Counted from the stretch's first letter, positions 54,546-63,820 are shown. The stretch is DNA of 64,000 nucleotides from Sphingomonas populi (GCF_004208535.1 NZ_SGIS01000004.1:1-64000); one strand, 5' to 3'. A program made the numbers and translations. The notes: generated by a model from the sequence alone, not told the origin.

Positions 54546-55795
54546 CGTCCTTGCTGCGTTGGGGGGTAGTCGCTGCGGCCTTGCTGCTGGGCGCGTGCGT
54601 GAGTCCTGCCGAACATGCGCGACCGGGTGCCGGCACCGCGCCGGTGCGGCGTCCGCCGGTTGCCGCGCGGCCGCTGCCGCCGGCGCCCGCGACGACGACC
54701 CCGAACGCGCCCGGCGCGCGTGACGCGGGCGTGGTCGCCGGCCCGGCGATCTACACGCTGCCGATCGACGATGCTCAGGCGGCGCGCGCGCTGGCGGCGT
54801 TCCGCCTGTCGTGCCCGACGCTGCGCAAACGCAGCGACGCCTCCGGCCTGACCCGCGCGACTGACTGGAACGCCGCCTGCGACGCTGCGGCGACCGTCCA
54901 GCGCGGCGAGGCGCGCGGGTTCTTCGCGCAATATTTCGAGACCGTGCAGATCGGCGACGGCAAGGCATTCGCCACCGGCTATTACGAACCCGAAATCGCC
55001 GGATCGCGCGACCGCCGGCGTGGCTATGAGGTGCCGATCTTCGGGCGTCCCGCCGATCTCGTCGATGTCGATCTCGGCCAGTTCAGCGACACCCTCAAAG
55101 GCAAGAAAATCCGTGGTCGCGTCGATGGCGCCAATTTCGTGCCCTATTTCGATCGCGCCGCGATCGAGGACGGCGCGCTCGGCACGCGCGCGCCGGTGCT
55201 CGCCTGGGCGGCTGATCCGGTCGAATTGTTCTTCCTCCAGATTCAGGGATCGGGCCGGCTGCGCTTGCCCGATGGATCGACGCTGCGGATCGGCTACGCC
55301 ACGCAGAACGGGCGCGACTATACCGGCATCGGCGCGCTGATGCGCCAGCGCGGGCTGCTCGCACCGGGGCAGGCGACGATGCAGGGCATCGTCGCCTGGC
55401 TGCGCGCCCACCCCGCCGAGGGCCGCGCGCTGATGCGCGAGAACAAGAGCTTCGTGTTCTTCCGAACGCTCGACACCCCGCCGATCGGCGCGCTCGGCTA
55501 TCCGGTGACGGGTGGGGCGAGCGTCGCCGCCGATCCGAAGTTCGTGCCCCTCGGCGCGCCGGTGCTGCTGTCGATGGACCGCGCTGACGCGAACGGCATC
55601 TGGATCGCGCAGGATACCGGCGGCGCGATCAAGGGCGCCAACCGCTTCGACACCTATTGGGGTGGCGGCGCGCAGGCGGAAGCGACGGCTGGCGGCATGT
55701 CCGCGCACGGCACCGCGTTCCTGTTGCTGCCGGTCGGAACGCTGGCGCGGCTCGCGGCGGAGGGGCTGAATGGGAAAGCGCCCGTTAAGCGCTGA
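54542..55795 (+). CDS. mltA: membrane-bound lytic murein transglycosylase A
   Basis: Cleaves the glycan chain of peptidoglycan with formation of anhydro-muramyl ends, at the outer membrane. 417 residues with a lipoprotein signal ending LLGAC (Cys20), the MltA domain (~125-290; T-G-Y-Y-E-P-E-I, F-F-L-Q-I-Q-G-S-G-R-L-R-L-P-D-G) and the C-terminal 3D domain with catalytic Asp in A-Q-D-T-G-G-A-I-K-G and F-D-T-Y-W-G. GTG 54542 overlaps the timA stop by four bases. The following smr gene starts 26 bases inside its 3' end. Confidence 0.95.
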   Translation: MTSLLRWGVVAAALLLGACVSPAEHARPGAGTAPVRRPPVAARPLPPAPATTTPNAPGARDAGVVAGPAIYTLPIDDAQAARALAAFRLSCPTLRKRSDASGLTRATDWNAACDAAATVQRGEARGFFAQYFETVQIGDGKAFATGYYEPEIAGSRDRRRGYEVPIFGRPADLVDVDLGQFSDTLKGKKIRGRVDGANFVPYFDRAAIEDGALGTRAPVLAWAADPVELFFLQIQGSGRLRLPDGSTLRIGYATQNGRDYTGIGALMRQRGLLAPGQATMQGIVAWLRAHPAEGRALMRENKSFVFFRTLDTPPIGALGYPVTGGASVAADPKFVPLGAPVLLSMDRADANGIWIAQDTGGAIKGANRFDTYWGGGAQAEATAGGMSAHGTAFLLLPVGTLARLAAEGLNGKAPVKR

Positions 55796-56351
55796 GGAAG
55801 CGGCGCTGTGGGCGCGCGTGATCGCGAGTGTCCGCCCGATGCGCTTGCCCGCACCGCCCAAGCCGACCGCACCGCCCAAAGCGCCGGTAGCGCCCGCGCC
55901 AGAGCCGCCAGCGCCGGTGAAGAAGGTGCGCGGTCGCGTGCCCGCGCCCTTGCCGCGTCCCGTCAAGCCCGCCGCACCGCGTCCGCTCACCGCCAACACG
56001 CTTGACGGATCGTGGGACCGCGACCTGTCGCGCGGCCGCACCGTGCCAGACAGTTCGATCGACCTGCACGGCCATACGCTCAGCTCGGCCTATGTCCGGC
56101 TCGACGCCGCGCTCGATTTCGCGATCCAGAGCGGCCAGCGCGTGCTGCTCGTCATCACCGGCAAACCGCCCCGCGCCGAGAGCGAACGGCCGCATGCGCG
56201 CGGTGCGATCCGCGCCGCGATCGGCGACTGGCTCGCCGGTTCACGCCACGGCACGCATATCGCCGCCGTCCGCCCGGCGCACCCGCGCCACGGCGGAACC
56301 GGCGCGCTCTACATCATCCTGCGGCGCAGCACGGAACATCGAAACCGTTAA
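55770..56351 (+). CDS. Smr-domain protein
   Basis: 193 residues: a Pro/Ala-rich N-terminal half and a C-terminal Smr (small MutS-related) domain with S-I-D-L-H-G-H-T-L (DLHG motif) and H-G-G-T-G-A-L-Y-I-I-L. The usual G-K-G turn is replaced by T-G-K-P-P. Stand-alone Smr proteins are nucleases with single-stranded/branched DNA or RNA preference. It overlaps mltA by 26 bases and belongs to the timA-mltA-smr string found in many alphaproteobacteria. Confidence 0.88.
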   Translation: MGKRPLSAEEAALWARVIASVRPMRLPAPPKPTAPPKAPVAPAPEPPAPVKKVRGRVPAPLPRPVKPAAPRPLTANTLDGSWDRDLSRGRTVPDSSIDLHGHTLSSAYVRLDAALDFAIQSGQRVLLVITGKPPRAESERPHARGAIRAAIGDWLAGSRHGTHIAAVRPAHPRHGGTGALYIILRRSTEHRNR

Positions 56352-56354
56352 CCT

Positions 56355-58109
56355 TTGGCTGATATCTGCTTCCAAACGGGAGCGAACATCCCACGGTCGC
56401 AGGAGTACCTCAAGATCGCTACGACGGCAGCTTTACGCACGCGCCAGAATATGGTGACGGGTGCCGCTGCGGTGTTGGCGGTCCTGCTCGCCGCCGCGGC
56501 GATCTTCAATACGCCTACCGCTCCGGTCGCGCTGATCTTCGCCGCCGCCTGTTCGGGCGTGTTGCTGCTCGGTTTGGGCCGCACCGCCGCCGCGCGTCGT
56601 GCGGCGATCAACGGCGCGGTGCAGCGGCTTGCCGTCGCCGCCCAGGGGGATCTCAGCAGCACCGTTCCCGCGATCACCATCGCGCATGCCCCCGAACTGG
56701 CAAACGCGATGGCGGCGTTGTTCGAGGCGCAGGCGAGTGCGCTCGACACGGTCAGCCACCTCGCCATGTTCGACGCGGTGACAGGGCTGCCCAACCGCAC
56801 CAGCTTTCGCCGCAGTTGCGAACGCGTGCTCGCCGAAATGGCGGACGGGCAAAGCGCGGCGCTGCTGTTCATCGATCTGGACCGCTTCAAGCTGGTCAAC
56901 GACACGATGGGCCATGCCACCGGCGATCTGCTGCTCGAAATGGTGGCGAACCGGCTGCGCGCGGTCGGGGACCGTTTCGCGGGTGAGAGCGACCGGGATC
57001 TGCCGCTGATCGGGCGACTTGCCGGGGATGAGTTCACGATGTTCTTCGTGGGGGTCGCGAACCCGGCGCTCGCCACACAGATTTGCCGCAGCGTGCTGTT
57101 CGCGCTGGCCGAGCCGTTCTGCCTGCACGGTACAGACGTCACGATCGGCGCGTCGATCGGCATCGCGCTGCGCCCTGATCACGGCGAGACGCTGACCGAG
57201 CTGATGCGCGCCGCCGATGCCGCGATGTACCACGCCAAGGCGACCGGCCGCGGCCGCGCCGAGCATTTCTCCGAAGCGCTTGCCGCCGGGATCGCGCATG
57301 GCCACCAGCTCGAAAGGGAATTGCGCGATGCGATCCGCGACGATCAGTTCATGCTCGTCTTCCAGCCGCAGGTCTGCGCCAGCGACGGCGCGATCGTCGC
57401 GGCGGAGGCGCTGGTGCGCTGGCGCCATCCGCGCGACGGCTTCCGCCTGCCGGGCAGCTTCATCCAGCGCGCCGAGGAGACCGGGCTGATCGTCGAGATC
57501 GGCGAATGGGTGGTGCGCGAGGTCGCCGAAACGATCGCGCGCTGGGGGCGGATCGGCATCGAGCAACGCCTTGCGATCAACGTCTCGCCGCGCCAGATCG
57601 ATCATGTCGCCTTCTTCGAGCAATTGCGCGCGGCGATGCACGCGGCGAACGCCCCGGCACGGCTGCTCGAACTCGAAATCTCCGAATCGCTGGCGATGCG
57701 GTGCAGTGAATCGGTGATCGACGCGATCCGGCAGTTGCGTGCCGACGGCGCGACGATCGCGATCGACGATTACGGCACCGCCGCCTCCAGCCTGCCACGC
57801 TTGCGCAGGCTGCCGATCGACCGGATCAAGCTCGACCGCTCGCTGATCGAGCATGTCGTCGACGATGCGCAGGCCCGCGCGGTCGCGCAGGCGGTGATCG
57901 GGCTGGCGCACGGCCTCGGCTGCGAGGCGGTGGGCGAGGGGATCGAGACCCGCGCGCAGGCAGACGTGCTGCGCGTGATCGGCTGCGACGTGATTCAGGG
58001 CTATGCGATCGCCGAGCCGATGGCCGAGGAGGCGTTCATCGCCTGGGCGCGAAATTCCAAATCCACCGTGGCCGGCGCGCGCGGCGCGGTATGGAGCGCG
58101 GTCGGCTAA
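56355..58109 (+). CDS. membrane GGDEF-EAL protein (c-di-GMP turnover)
   Basis: 584 residues. Two hydrophobic segments near ~35-75, then a GGDEF domain (~140-300) with the active-site loop R-L-A-G-D-E-F and a D-x-L-T-G-L-P-N-type opening (M-F-D-A-V-T-G-L-P-N), and an EAL domain (~320-570) with A-E-A-L-V-R-W, I-N-V-S-P, E-L-E-I-S-E-S, D-D-Y-G-T and G-E-G-I-E-T. AGDEF loops can still be cyclases, and the EAL metal ligands appear present, so it could be bifunctional or mainly a phosphodiesterase. The start is doubtful: TTG 56355 follows smr by 3 bases without a ribosome site, and ATG 56451 is the alternative. It continues the mltA-smr direction. Confidence 0.85.
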   Translation: MADICFQTGANIPRSQEYLKIATTAALRTRQNMVTGAAAVLAVLLAAAAIFNTPTAPVALIFAAACSGVLLLGLGRTAAARRAAINGAVQRLAVAAQGDLSSTVPAITIAHAPELANAMAALFEAQASALDTVSHLAMFDAVTGLPNRTSFRRSCERVLAEMADGQSAALLFIDLDRFKLVNDTMGHATGDLLLEMVANRLRAVGDRFAGESDRDLPLIGRLAGDEFTMFFVGVANPALATQICRSVLFALAEPFCLHGTDVTIGASIGIALRPDHGETLTELMRAADAAMYHAKATGRGRAEHFSEALAAGIAHGHQLERELRDAIRDDQFMLVFQPQVCASDGAIVAAEALVRWRHPRDGFRLPGSFIQRAEETGLIVEIGEWVVREVAETIARWGRIGIEQRLAINVSPRQIDHVAFFEQLRAAMHAANAPARLLELEISESLAMRCSESVIDAIRQLRADGATIAIDDYGTAASSLPRLRRLPIDRIKLDRSLIEHVVDDAQARAVAQAVIGLAHGLGCEAVGEGIETRAQADVLRVIGCDVIQGYAIAEPMAEEAFIAWARNSKSTVAGARGAVWSAVG

Positions 58110-58121
58110 AGGCGGGGCGGC

Positions 58122-58158
58122 CAAACAAAAGCCTCCCCGGGCTTGCGCCCGGAGAGGC
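58122..58158 (-). terminator. intrinsic terminator behind TonB-dependent receptor
   Basis: Stem GCCTC.CCGGGC / GCCCGG.GAGGC with a 4-base loop, followed on the minus strand by TTTTGTTTGG. It lies ~25 bases past the stop of the 58182 receptor gene and may also stop the convergent GGDEF-EAL transcript. Confidence 0.8.
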
Positions 58159-58181
58159 CGATCATGAAGCTGGCGTTCGGT

Positions 58182-61043
58182 TTACATCTTATAGGACAGC
58201 CGGGCGTATCCATACTGGCCGGGAACGTCGTAGGTCGTCGGATCGAAGTGGTTCAGGCTGCAGTTCACGCAGCCGGGCGGGTCCTGATTGAAGACGTTGT
58301 TGACCCCGAGCGTCAGCGCGACCTTCTTTTCGAGAAAAGCCGGGCTGAAGCTCAATTGCACATCGCCATAGAAGCGCGAATTGAGCCTGTTCCCGCCCTG
58401 AAGTTCGACCACGCTGGAGATATAGCGGCCGGTGAACGACGCGGATACGGCCTCGCCGGTCCAGTCGATCGTCGCGTTGCCCTTGAAGTGCGGATAGGCT
58501 TGATCGGGACCGCCGTCATTTTCGGTGCCGACATATTCGGTGACGGTGAAGCCGCTCGATGATGGCACTGCCTTGGTCAGGCTGAGCAGGAAGGTTCCGT
58601 TGGCGGCCAGGCCGAAGGTTCCGATCGAGGTCAACGGCGTGCGATAGTTGAAGACCACGTCGATCCCGCGCGTTTTGTAGGCGCCGACGTTCTGCAGAAC
58701 GCCGTCGATGCGCGTGATGAAGCCGTTGCTCGCCCGCTTGACCGCAGCGCAACTGAGCGCGTCGCCGGTCTGTGCGCAACGATCGAGCAACGTCGTCGCC
58801 GGGATTGACGAGATCGTATCGTTGACGGTGATGTCGTAATAATTGACTTCGAGGCTCAGAACGCTCGCTAAGCCGGTTCCGCGTGCCCAGGACGGGCTGT
58901 AGACACCGCCGAACAACAGCGTGTTCGACGTTTCCGGCTTCAGTGTTGTCGAGCCGCCGGTCACGACGCCAACTTGGCTCACGACCTCCTTGTAACTTCC
59001 ATCGGCCGGTACACCGTGTGCCGAGCAGTTGCTCTGGACGGTTTGCGACGTTTGATACGGCGACCCCGCGATGTTCGAGCAGGGATCGACGTCCAGCGTC
59101 TGGTCGAAGCGCGACTGGCTGCCGAACAGTTCGCCGATCGACGGCGCCCGCACCGTATGCGCATAGGATGCCCGAAGGAGGACGTCCTTAACGGGTTTCC
59201 AAAGACCGCTGCCGGTGTAGGTCCAGTTGGTGCCGGCGGTCGAATAGCGCGACCATCGACCCGACCCATCGACTTCGAGCGACTGGAAGAACGGCGTGTC
59301 GGCCAGGATCGGCACCTGCAACTCACCATAAAGTTCGTCGACATGGTAGCCGCCATGCGAAGCGAGCGCGGGAATGTCGGAACCAAGACCCGCCTGGATG
59401 ATCGCGTCGGGCGTGAACGAGCCGCGCTGGTTGCGATGCTCGTAACCAAACGCCACGCCGAGCGGCCCCGCCGGCAAATCGAAGATCGTACCGCTCAGGT
59501 TGGCGGTATAATCCTCCATGTCCTGCGTGCTGGCGTCGTGTTCGTCGAAGCCGATGTACGACAGCATCGCCGGCGTGATCGAACCCACGCCGCCAAAGAT
59601 ATCGAGAGGCACGCATTGGCTGGTGCATTGTGAAACGGGCCCAAGCGCCTGCGCGACTTTCGCAGCGTTGACGTTGCCGGTGAAGAGTTGGTGCGCGCGG
59701 TTGGAGCCGACCACGGCGTTGACATCCCAGTACCAGTGACGATCGCCGACGTTGAACGAACCGTCGAGCGTACCGGTCAGCGACATGGTATCGACATGCT
59801 GCGTATAGGTCCGCTGCCCGGCTTCGACCAGGCGGCGGGCGAAGAAGACATAGTCGTTCGGCGTGATCGTGCCGAACGGGTTATACGGGTTGCTCGCGTC
59901 GATCGTGACCGAATCGATCGGCCCGCCAGTTCCCGCGCCCGGCCCGATGAAGAGCGGCAGGAATGCCGCCCTGTTCTGCGAATTGCGGCGATTGTAGAGC
60001 ATCTTCACGCGCAGGTTCACGTTCGGGGTGAGTTCCTGCTTGAAGCTTGTCCATAACCCCCACCGTTCGGACGGCGTAAGGATGTAGTTATAGGGTCCGA
60101 AGTTGAAGCCGTTGTTGGCGGTCGTGTAGGATGTGAAGTCGCTGCTGGCGCCGGTCGGATCGAGCGGATTGAAGCGCGGTTTGCCCGAGACGGGCGCCTT
60201 CAAAGTGAGCGAGCCGTTATAGATCGCGGGATTCGTGAAGAGGAAGCGCCCCAGCGGCGTCGCGCTGCTGCAGCTTGTGCTGAAATGGCAATCGTCCGTG
60301 CCGGAAGGGTAGCGCGAGATCGCGCGATCCTTGGCGAGGATCGATTCCTGCTTCACATAGGAACCGCCGAAGACAAGGGTCATACCCTGGCTCTTGAGGC
60401 CATAGCTGACGTTGTAGTCCTGGGTATGGCCGTCGCCCTGCCGGTAGCTGCCGAACTGTGCGGACGCCTGCAAACCCTTCTGCGATTGCTTGGTTACGAC
60501 GTTGACCACGCCGGCGATTGCGTCCGATCCGTACAGGGACGAGGCGCCCGATTGCAGGACGTCGATATGATCGATCATGCTCGCCGGCAGCGCGTTGAGA
60601 TCGACGGTTGTCGGTATGCCGCTGGCGGACGCGCCGTTCACAAAGCGGAGTCCATCGACCAGAACGAGAGTGCGCTTTGCTTGAAGATAGCGCAGTTCGA
60701 TTTCCGCCGAACCGGCGCCGACGCCACCACCGTCAGGCGGGTTGCCGAAGTTGCCGCTGCTGTTGACCTTGCTGTTTAGGCCGCCGCTCGCGCTCGGCAG
60801 GTGTTGCAGGATGTCGGCGATAGACGACAGGCCGGTCTTGGCGATTGCACCCTGGTCAAGCGTGACGACCGGAGCATCCTGTTGGAGCGGATCACGGCGA
60901 ATGCGTGATCCGGTGACGACGACGGTTTCCGGCTCGGATGCACCCTCGTCCGGCACCGGCGTTTGCGCGGAAGCGATCCCGGTGCCCGCTATTATCAGCG
61001 CGGGCAGGAATACCCCGCAGCGCAATATGGATTTTTTTAACAT
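58182..61043 (-). CDS. TonB-dependent receptor, oar/sugar-type
   Basis: 953 residues. Signal peptide (1-26, ending ASAQ), a TonB-box-like V-V-V-T-G-S-R stretch (~42-50), a plug domain (~55-180: Q-H-L-P-S-A-S, R-T-L-V-L-V-D-G-L-R-F, S-S-L-Y-G-S-D-A-I-A-G-V-V-N-V-V-T-K) and a long barrel ending A-R-L-S-Y-K-M. The plug motifs match the receptors sphingomonads use for plant oligosaccharides or similar. ATG 61043 follows GGGGA. A 20-base palindrome lies 58 bases upstream. No transporter or enzyme gene accompanies it, so the substrate is not indicated. Confidence 0.92.
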   Translation of the reverse strand: MLKKSILRCGVFLPALIIAGTGIASAQTPVPDEGASEPETVVVTGSRIRRDPLQQDAPVVTLDQGAIAKTGLSSIADILQHLPSASGGLNSKVNSSGNFGNPPDGGGVGAGSAEIELRYLQAKRTLVLVDGLRFVNGASASGIPTTVDLNALPASMIDHIDVLQSGASSLYGSDAIAGVVNVVTKQSQKGLQASAQFGSYRQGDGHTQDYNVSYGLKSQGMTLVFGGSYVKQESILAKDRAISRYPSGTDDCHFSTSCSSATPLGRFLFTNPAIYNGSLTLKAPVSGKPRFNPLDPTGASSDFTSYTTANNGFNFGPYNYILTPSERWGLWTSFKQELTPNVNLRVKMLYNRRNSQNRAAFLPLFIGPGAGTGGPIDSVTIDASNPYNPFGTITPNDYVFFARRLVEAGQRTYTQHVDTMSLTGTLDGSFNVGDRHWYWDVNAVVGSNRAHQLFTGNVNAAKVAQALGPVSQCTSQCVPLDIFGGVGSITPAMLSYIGFDEHDASTQDMEDYTANLSGTIFDLPAGPLGVAFGYEHRNQRGSFTPDAIIQAGLGSDIPALASHGGYHVDELYGELQVPILADTPFFQSLEVDGSGRWSRYSTAGTNWTYTGSGLWKPVKDVLLRASYAHTVRAPSIGELFGSQSRFDQTLDVDPCSNIAGSPYQTSQTVQSNCSAHGVPADGSYKEVVSQVGVVTGGSTTLKPETSNTLLFGGVYSPSWARGTGLASVLSLEVNYYDITVNDTISSIPATTLLDRCAQTGDALSCAAVKRASNGFITRIDGVLQNVGAYKTRGIDVVFNYRTPLTSIGTFGLAANGTFLLSLTKAVPSSSGFTVTEYVGTENDGGPDQAYPHFKGNATIDWTGEAVSASFTGRYISSVVELQGGNRLNSRFYGDVQLSFSPAFLEKKVALTLGVNNVFNQDPPGCVNCSLNHFDPTTYDVPGQYGYARLSYKM

Positions 61044-61100
61044 TATTGTTTCCCCGTTTTGAAATCCCACGCGCTCATGGTGTCGTCAGTTCGACCTCGT

Positions 61101-61120
61101 AACAATGCGGAAACATTGTT
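61101..61120. promoter_or_regulatory. 20-base palindrome upstream of TonB-dependent receptor
   Basis: A perfect inverted repeat AACAATG-N6-CATTGTT, 58 bases before the receptor's ATG, in a 304-base gap (61044-61347) that otherwise shows no gene. A second short palindrome GTTGC-N6-GCAAC lies at ~61154-61169. The spacing and symmetry fit a repressor or activator operator; no adjacent LacI/TetR-type regulator gene is present. Confidence 0.5.
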
Positions 61121-61347
61121 TCTGGAGAGGGGCGGCGCGAAATTCTTTAACTGTTGCCGCAGTGCAACAAATGGAATGCGCGATAGAACGGCATATCCTG
61201 TCCGCTGCGGCCCTTCGGCTGGCATCCGCAAAGACGCGACGGGAAAGGGCCGGCGCCGGAAACGGCACCCGGGCTTTTTCGTGGCCGCCCGCCCTCCGCT
61301 TGTCGCTATGCCGAAGGGCGCGGGCAGGCTAAGGCGGGGGTGCGGTC

Positions 61348-62373
61348 GTGCCGGAAGCACCTGAGGAATTCGAAGTGGTTGCTGACATGCCCGAGCGTCA
61401 CGAGTGGCGCCCCGAACACCTCCGCCGCGCCATCGTCGCGGCCGGGGTCGCGCTGTGGGCGTGGAATGTCGATACCGATGGCTTCACGATGGATGCGATC
61501 GGCCTGGACTTGTGGGGCTTGCCGGACCGCAAGACCGTCACGTTCGAACAATTGTCGTCGCGCATCCACCCGGCCGACCGCGACCGAGTCCGTTCCGCCT
61601 TCACCGCGACGCGCGCGATCCTCGGCCCGTATGAGACCGACTTCCGCATCCTGATCGGCGACGAGGTGCGCTGGGTATCCGCGCGCGGGCAGGGCGAGGA
61701 TGTCGGCATCGTCGGGCGGACGATGTACGGCATCTTCCTCGACGTCACCGGCCGCAAACAGGCCGAGGAAGGCCATGAGCTGCTCGCCGGCGAAATGAGC
61801 CATCGCGTCAAGAATTTGCTCGCCATCGCCTCGGGGCTGACCGCGATCTCCTCGCGCTCGGCCGACAGCGCCGAACAGATGGCGAGCGAATTGACCGACC
61901 GCCTCTCGGCGCTCGGCCGCGCGCACGATCTCGTCCGTCCGCTCCCCACCGGGCAGGGCGATGCCGCGCTGCTCGGCGATCTGCTCTCCGTGCTGCTCGC
62001 ACCCTATGACGATCTCGGCGCGTTCAAGGGGCGCATCCGCGTCGCCGTCGAGCGGATGGGCGTGGGCGAGAAGGCCGCGACCGGCCTCGCGCTGGTGATC
62101 CACGAACTCGCCACCAACGCGATGAAATACGGCGCGCTGTCGGTCTCGGCCGGCACGCTCGACGTGTCGAGCGTCGCCGAGGAGGACGACATCGTCTTGA
62201 CCTGGCTGGAGCATGGCGGGCCGGAGGTCCGCGAGCGCCACGAGGGCGGCTTCGGCACCCGGCTCGTCGAGCGCACCGTGACCTATCAGCTCGGCGGCAC
62301 GATCGCCTACGACTGGGCGGAGGCCGGGCTGATCGCGACGCTCCGCATGAGCCGCGCGCGGCTGGCGTCGTAA
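61348..62373 (+). CDS. PAS-containing HWE-family sensor histidine kinase
   Basis: 341 residues: an N-terminal PAS/PAC sensing domain (~20-135, W-A-W-N-V-D-T-D-G-F near the start and R-W-V-S-A-R-G-Q near the end) and an HWE-type kinase. The phospho-acceptor His is in E-M-S-H-R-V-K-N-L-L, the N-box is H-E-L-A-T-N-A-M-K-Y-G-A-L (with the conserved His), the W-x-E motif is L-T-W-L-E, and the G-box is G-F-G-T-R-L-V. HWE kinases in alphaproteobacteria often feed the general stress (PhyR) pathway or light/redox signalling. GTG 61348 with GGGGG upstream was chosen; ATG 61387 is possible. No receiver partner is adjacent. Confidence 0.9.
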   Translation: MPEAPEEFEVVADMPERHEWRPEHLRRAIVAAGVALWAWNVDTDGFTMDAIGLDLWGLPDRKTVTFEQLSSRIHPADRDRVRSAFTATRAILGPYETDFRILIGDEVRWVSARGQGEDVGIVGRTMYGIFLDVTGRKQAEEGHELLAGEMSHRVKNLLAIASGLTAISSRSADSAEQMASELTDRLSALGRAHDLVRPLPTGQGDAALLGDLLSVLLAPYDDLGAFKGRIRVAVERMGVGEKAATGLALVIHELATNAMKYGALSVSAGTLDVSSVAEEDDIVLTWLEHGGPEVRERHEGGFGTRLVERTVTYQLGGTIAYDWAEAGLIATLRMSRARLAS

Positions 62374-62392
62374 CGCTAAGCCCGAACCGCGA

Positions 62393-62695
62393 TCAGCGTT
62401 TCTTGACGAACTCTGCGCGCAGCACCAGGCCCTTGATGCCATCGTAGCGGCAGTCGATTTCCTGCGCGTCGCCGGTCAGCCGGATCGACTTGATCAGCGT
62501 GCCGCGCTTCAGCGTCTGGCCGGCGCCCTTGACCTCGAGATCCTTGATGAGCGTCACCTGATCGCCATCGGCGAGCAGATTGCCGACCGCGTCACGCACC
62601 TCGACCTGCGACGCCAGCTTGGTCTTCTCGGCGAGGTCCGCCGCTGAAACCCACTCGCCGCTGTCCTCGTCATAGACGTACTCGTCGTCGCTCAT
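62393..62695 (-). CDS. short YjdM/PhnA-like protein lacking the zinc ribbon
   Basis: A 100-residue protein. The C-terminal two thirds match the YjdM/PhnA domain (V-R-D-A-x-G-N-x-L-x-D-G-D-x-V-x-x-I-K-D-L-x-V-K-G, L-K-x-G-T, I-D-C-x-x-x-G). The N-terminal Cys-rich zinc ribbon of classical YjdM is replaced by a short acidic stretch (S-D-D-E-Y-V-Y-D). The name PhnA is historic and does not imply phosphonate use. ATG 62695 follows GGAGGAAAC. It is convergent with the HWE kinase and divergent from the HTH gene. Confidence 0.8.
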   Translation of the reverse strand: MSDDEYVYDEDSGEWVSAADLAEKTKLASQVEVRDAVGNLLADGDQVTLIKDLEVKGAGQTLKRGTLIKSIRLTGDAQEIDCRYDGIKGLVLRAEFVKKR

Positions 62696-62830
62696 GCTGT
62701 TTCCTCCGTAGTATCGAATGGCGTCGGCCACGCGGCCACCCCGTCGGCTGGCTGGTAAGCCACCGGCCCGGGAAAGGCCATGCCCGCCGCCGCTGTCCTA
62801 TGCGAACCAAATAGGTTAGATGCATCGCCC

Positions 62831-63820
62831 ATGCAGAACCGCGTCCCCACAGCTCGCCCCGCGCTCGATTTCGAGCCGGTCCCCCGCAAATACCGCTACG
62901 ACGGCTGGACGGCGGAGCGCCAGCGCGCCTTCATCGCCGCGCTCGCCGAGACCGGATCGGTCAAGGCCGCCGCCACGCGCATCAACATGAGCTACGAAGG
63001 CGCCTATTACCTGCGCCGCCAGCCCGGTGCCGACGGCTTCCGCGCCGCCTGGATCGCCGCGCTCGATCACGGTGTCCAGCGCCTCGCCGATATCGCCATC
63101 GAACGCGCGATCGAAGGCGTGCCCGTGCCGATCCACTGGCGCGGCGAGCAGGTCGGCGAGAAACGCCGCTACAACGATCGGCTGCTGATGTTCATCCTGC
63201 GCCACCATCTCGCCGATCGCTACGGCGGGCCGGGGCTCGCGCACGGCACGCGCAACCCCGAGACGATCGCGCGCGAGGCGGCGGAGAACTGCCCGGTCTG
63301 CAAGGCCCGCGCCGCCGAGGCCGAAGCGGCGGAGGCCGCCACCGCCGAAAAGCCGAAGGCGGACAGGTCGTGGCTCGAACGGACGCTCAAGCTCTACATC
63401 GGCAAGGTCGTCACCGAACGCAACGCGCGGCGGGAAGGCGATTTCGCCGGCGCCGACTTCGCGATGCGCCAGATTTTTTACATGGAAATGATGCTCGACT
63501 GCGCCGGCGCGCCAGAAGCGGTGCTCGCCTTGTGGAGCGAAGGCACTATGCACGACCTGCCGACCCACACCACCCCGGTCTGCAAACTCCTCGACCGCGC
63601 CCGCCGCGCCGCATGGGCGGACGACGGCCTGATCCGCCCCCCGGTCAAGCTGCCCGCCCAGGCTTTTGGGTCTCCGGCCATGCACGGCGGGCTGCATATG
63701 AAGGAGCGGTATGCGGCACAGGACGCGGCGTGCCGGCGGATGGCCGAGGCGCAGGCGCTGTGGGAAGCGGCGGCGACGGAGGAGGGGTGGGCGGCGTGGT
63801 GTGGGGAGGGTGGGGGGTAG
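62831..63820 (+). CDS. helix-turn-helix protein (terminase small-subunit-like N-terminus)
   Basis: 329 residues. The N-terminal ~90 residues form a helix-turn-helix: W-T-A-E-R-Q-R-A-F-I-A-A-L-A-E-T-G-S-V-K-A-A-A, then S-Y-E-G-A-Y-Y-L-R-R-Q-P-G-A, which resembles terminase small-subunit or bacteriophage DNA-recognition domains. R-R-Y-N-D-R-L-L-M-F-I-L-R-H-H follows. The C-terminal half is Ala/Glu-rich with a C-P-V-C-K pair near 155. This form is frequent as an isolated chromosomal gene in sphingomonads (from memory), so I infer a regulator, not phage packaging. No phage gene is adjacent. ATG 62831 was chosen; the frame is open a little upstream. Confidence 0.65.
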   Translation: MQNRVPTARPALDFEPVPRKYRYDGWTAERQRAFIAALAETGSVKAAATRINMSYEGAYYLRRQPGADGFRAAWIAALDHGVQRLADIAIERAIEGVPVPIHWRGEQVGEKRRYNDRLLMFILRHHLADRYGGPGLAHGTRNPETIAREAAENCPVCKARAAEAEAAEAATAEKPKADRSWLERTLKLYIGKVVTERNARREGDFAGADFAMRQIFYMEMMLDCAGAPEAVLALWSEGTMHDLPTHTTPVCKLLDRARRAAWADDGLIRPPVKLPAQAFGSPAMHGGLHMKERYAAQDAACRRMAEAQALWEAAATEEGWAAWCGEGGG

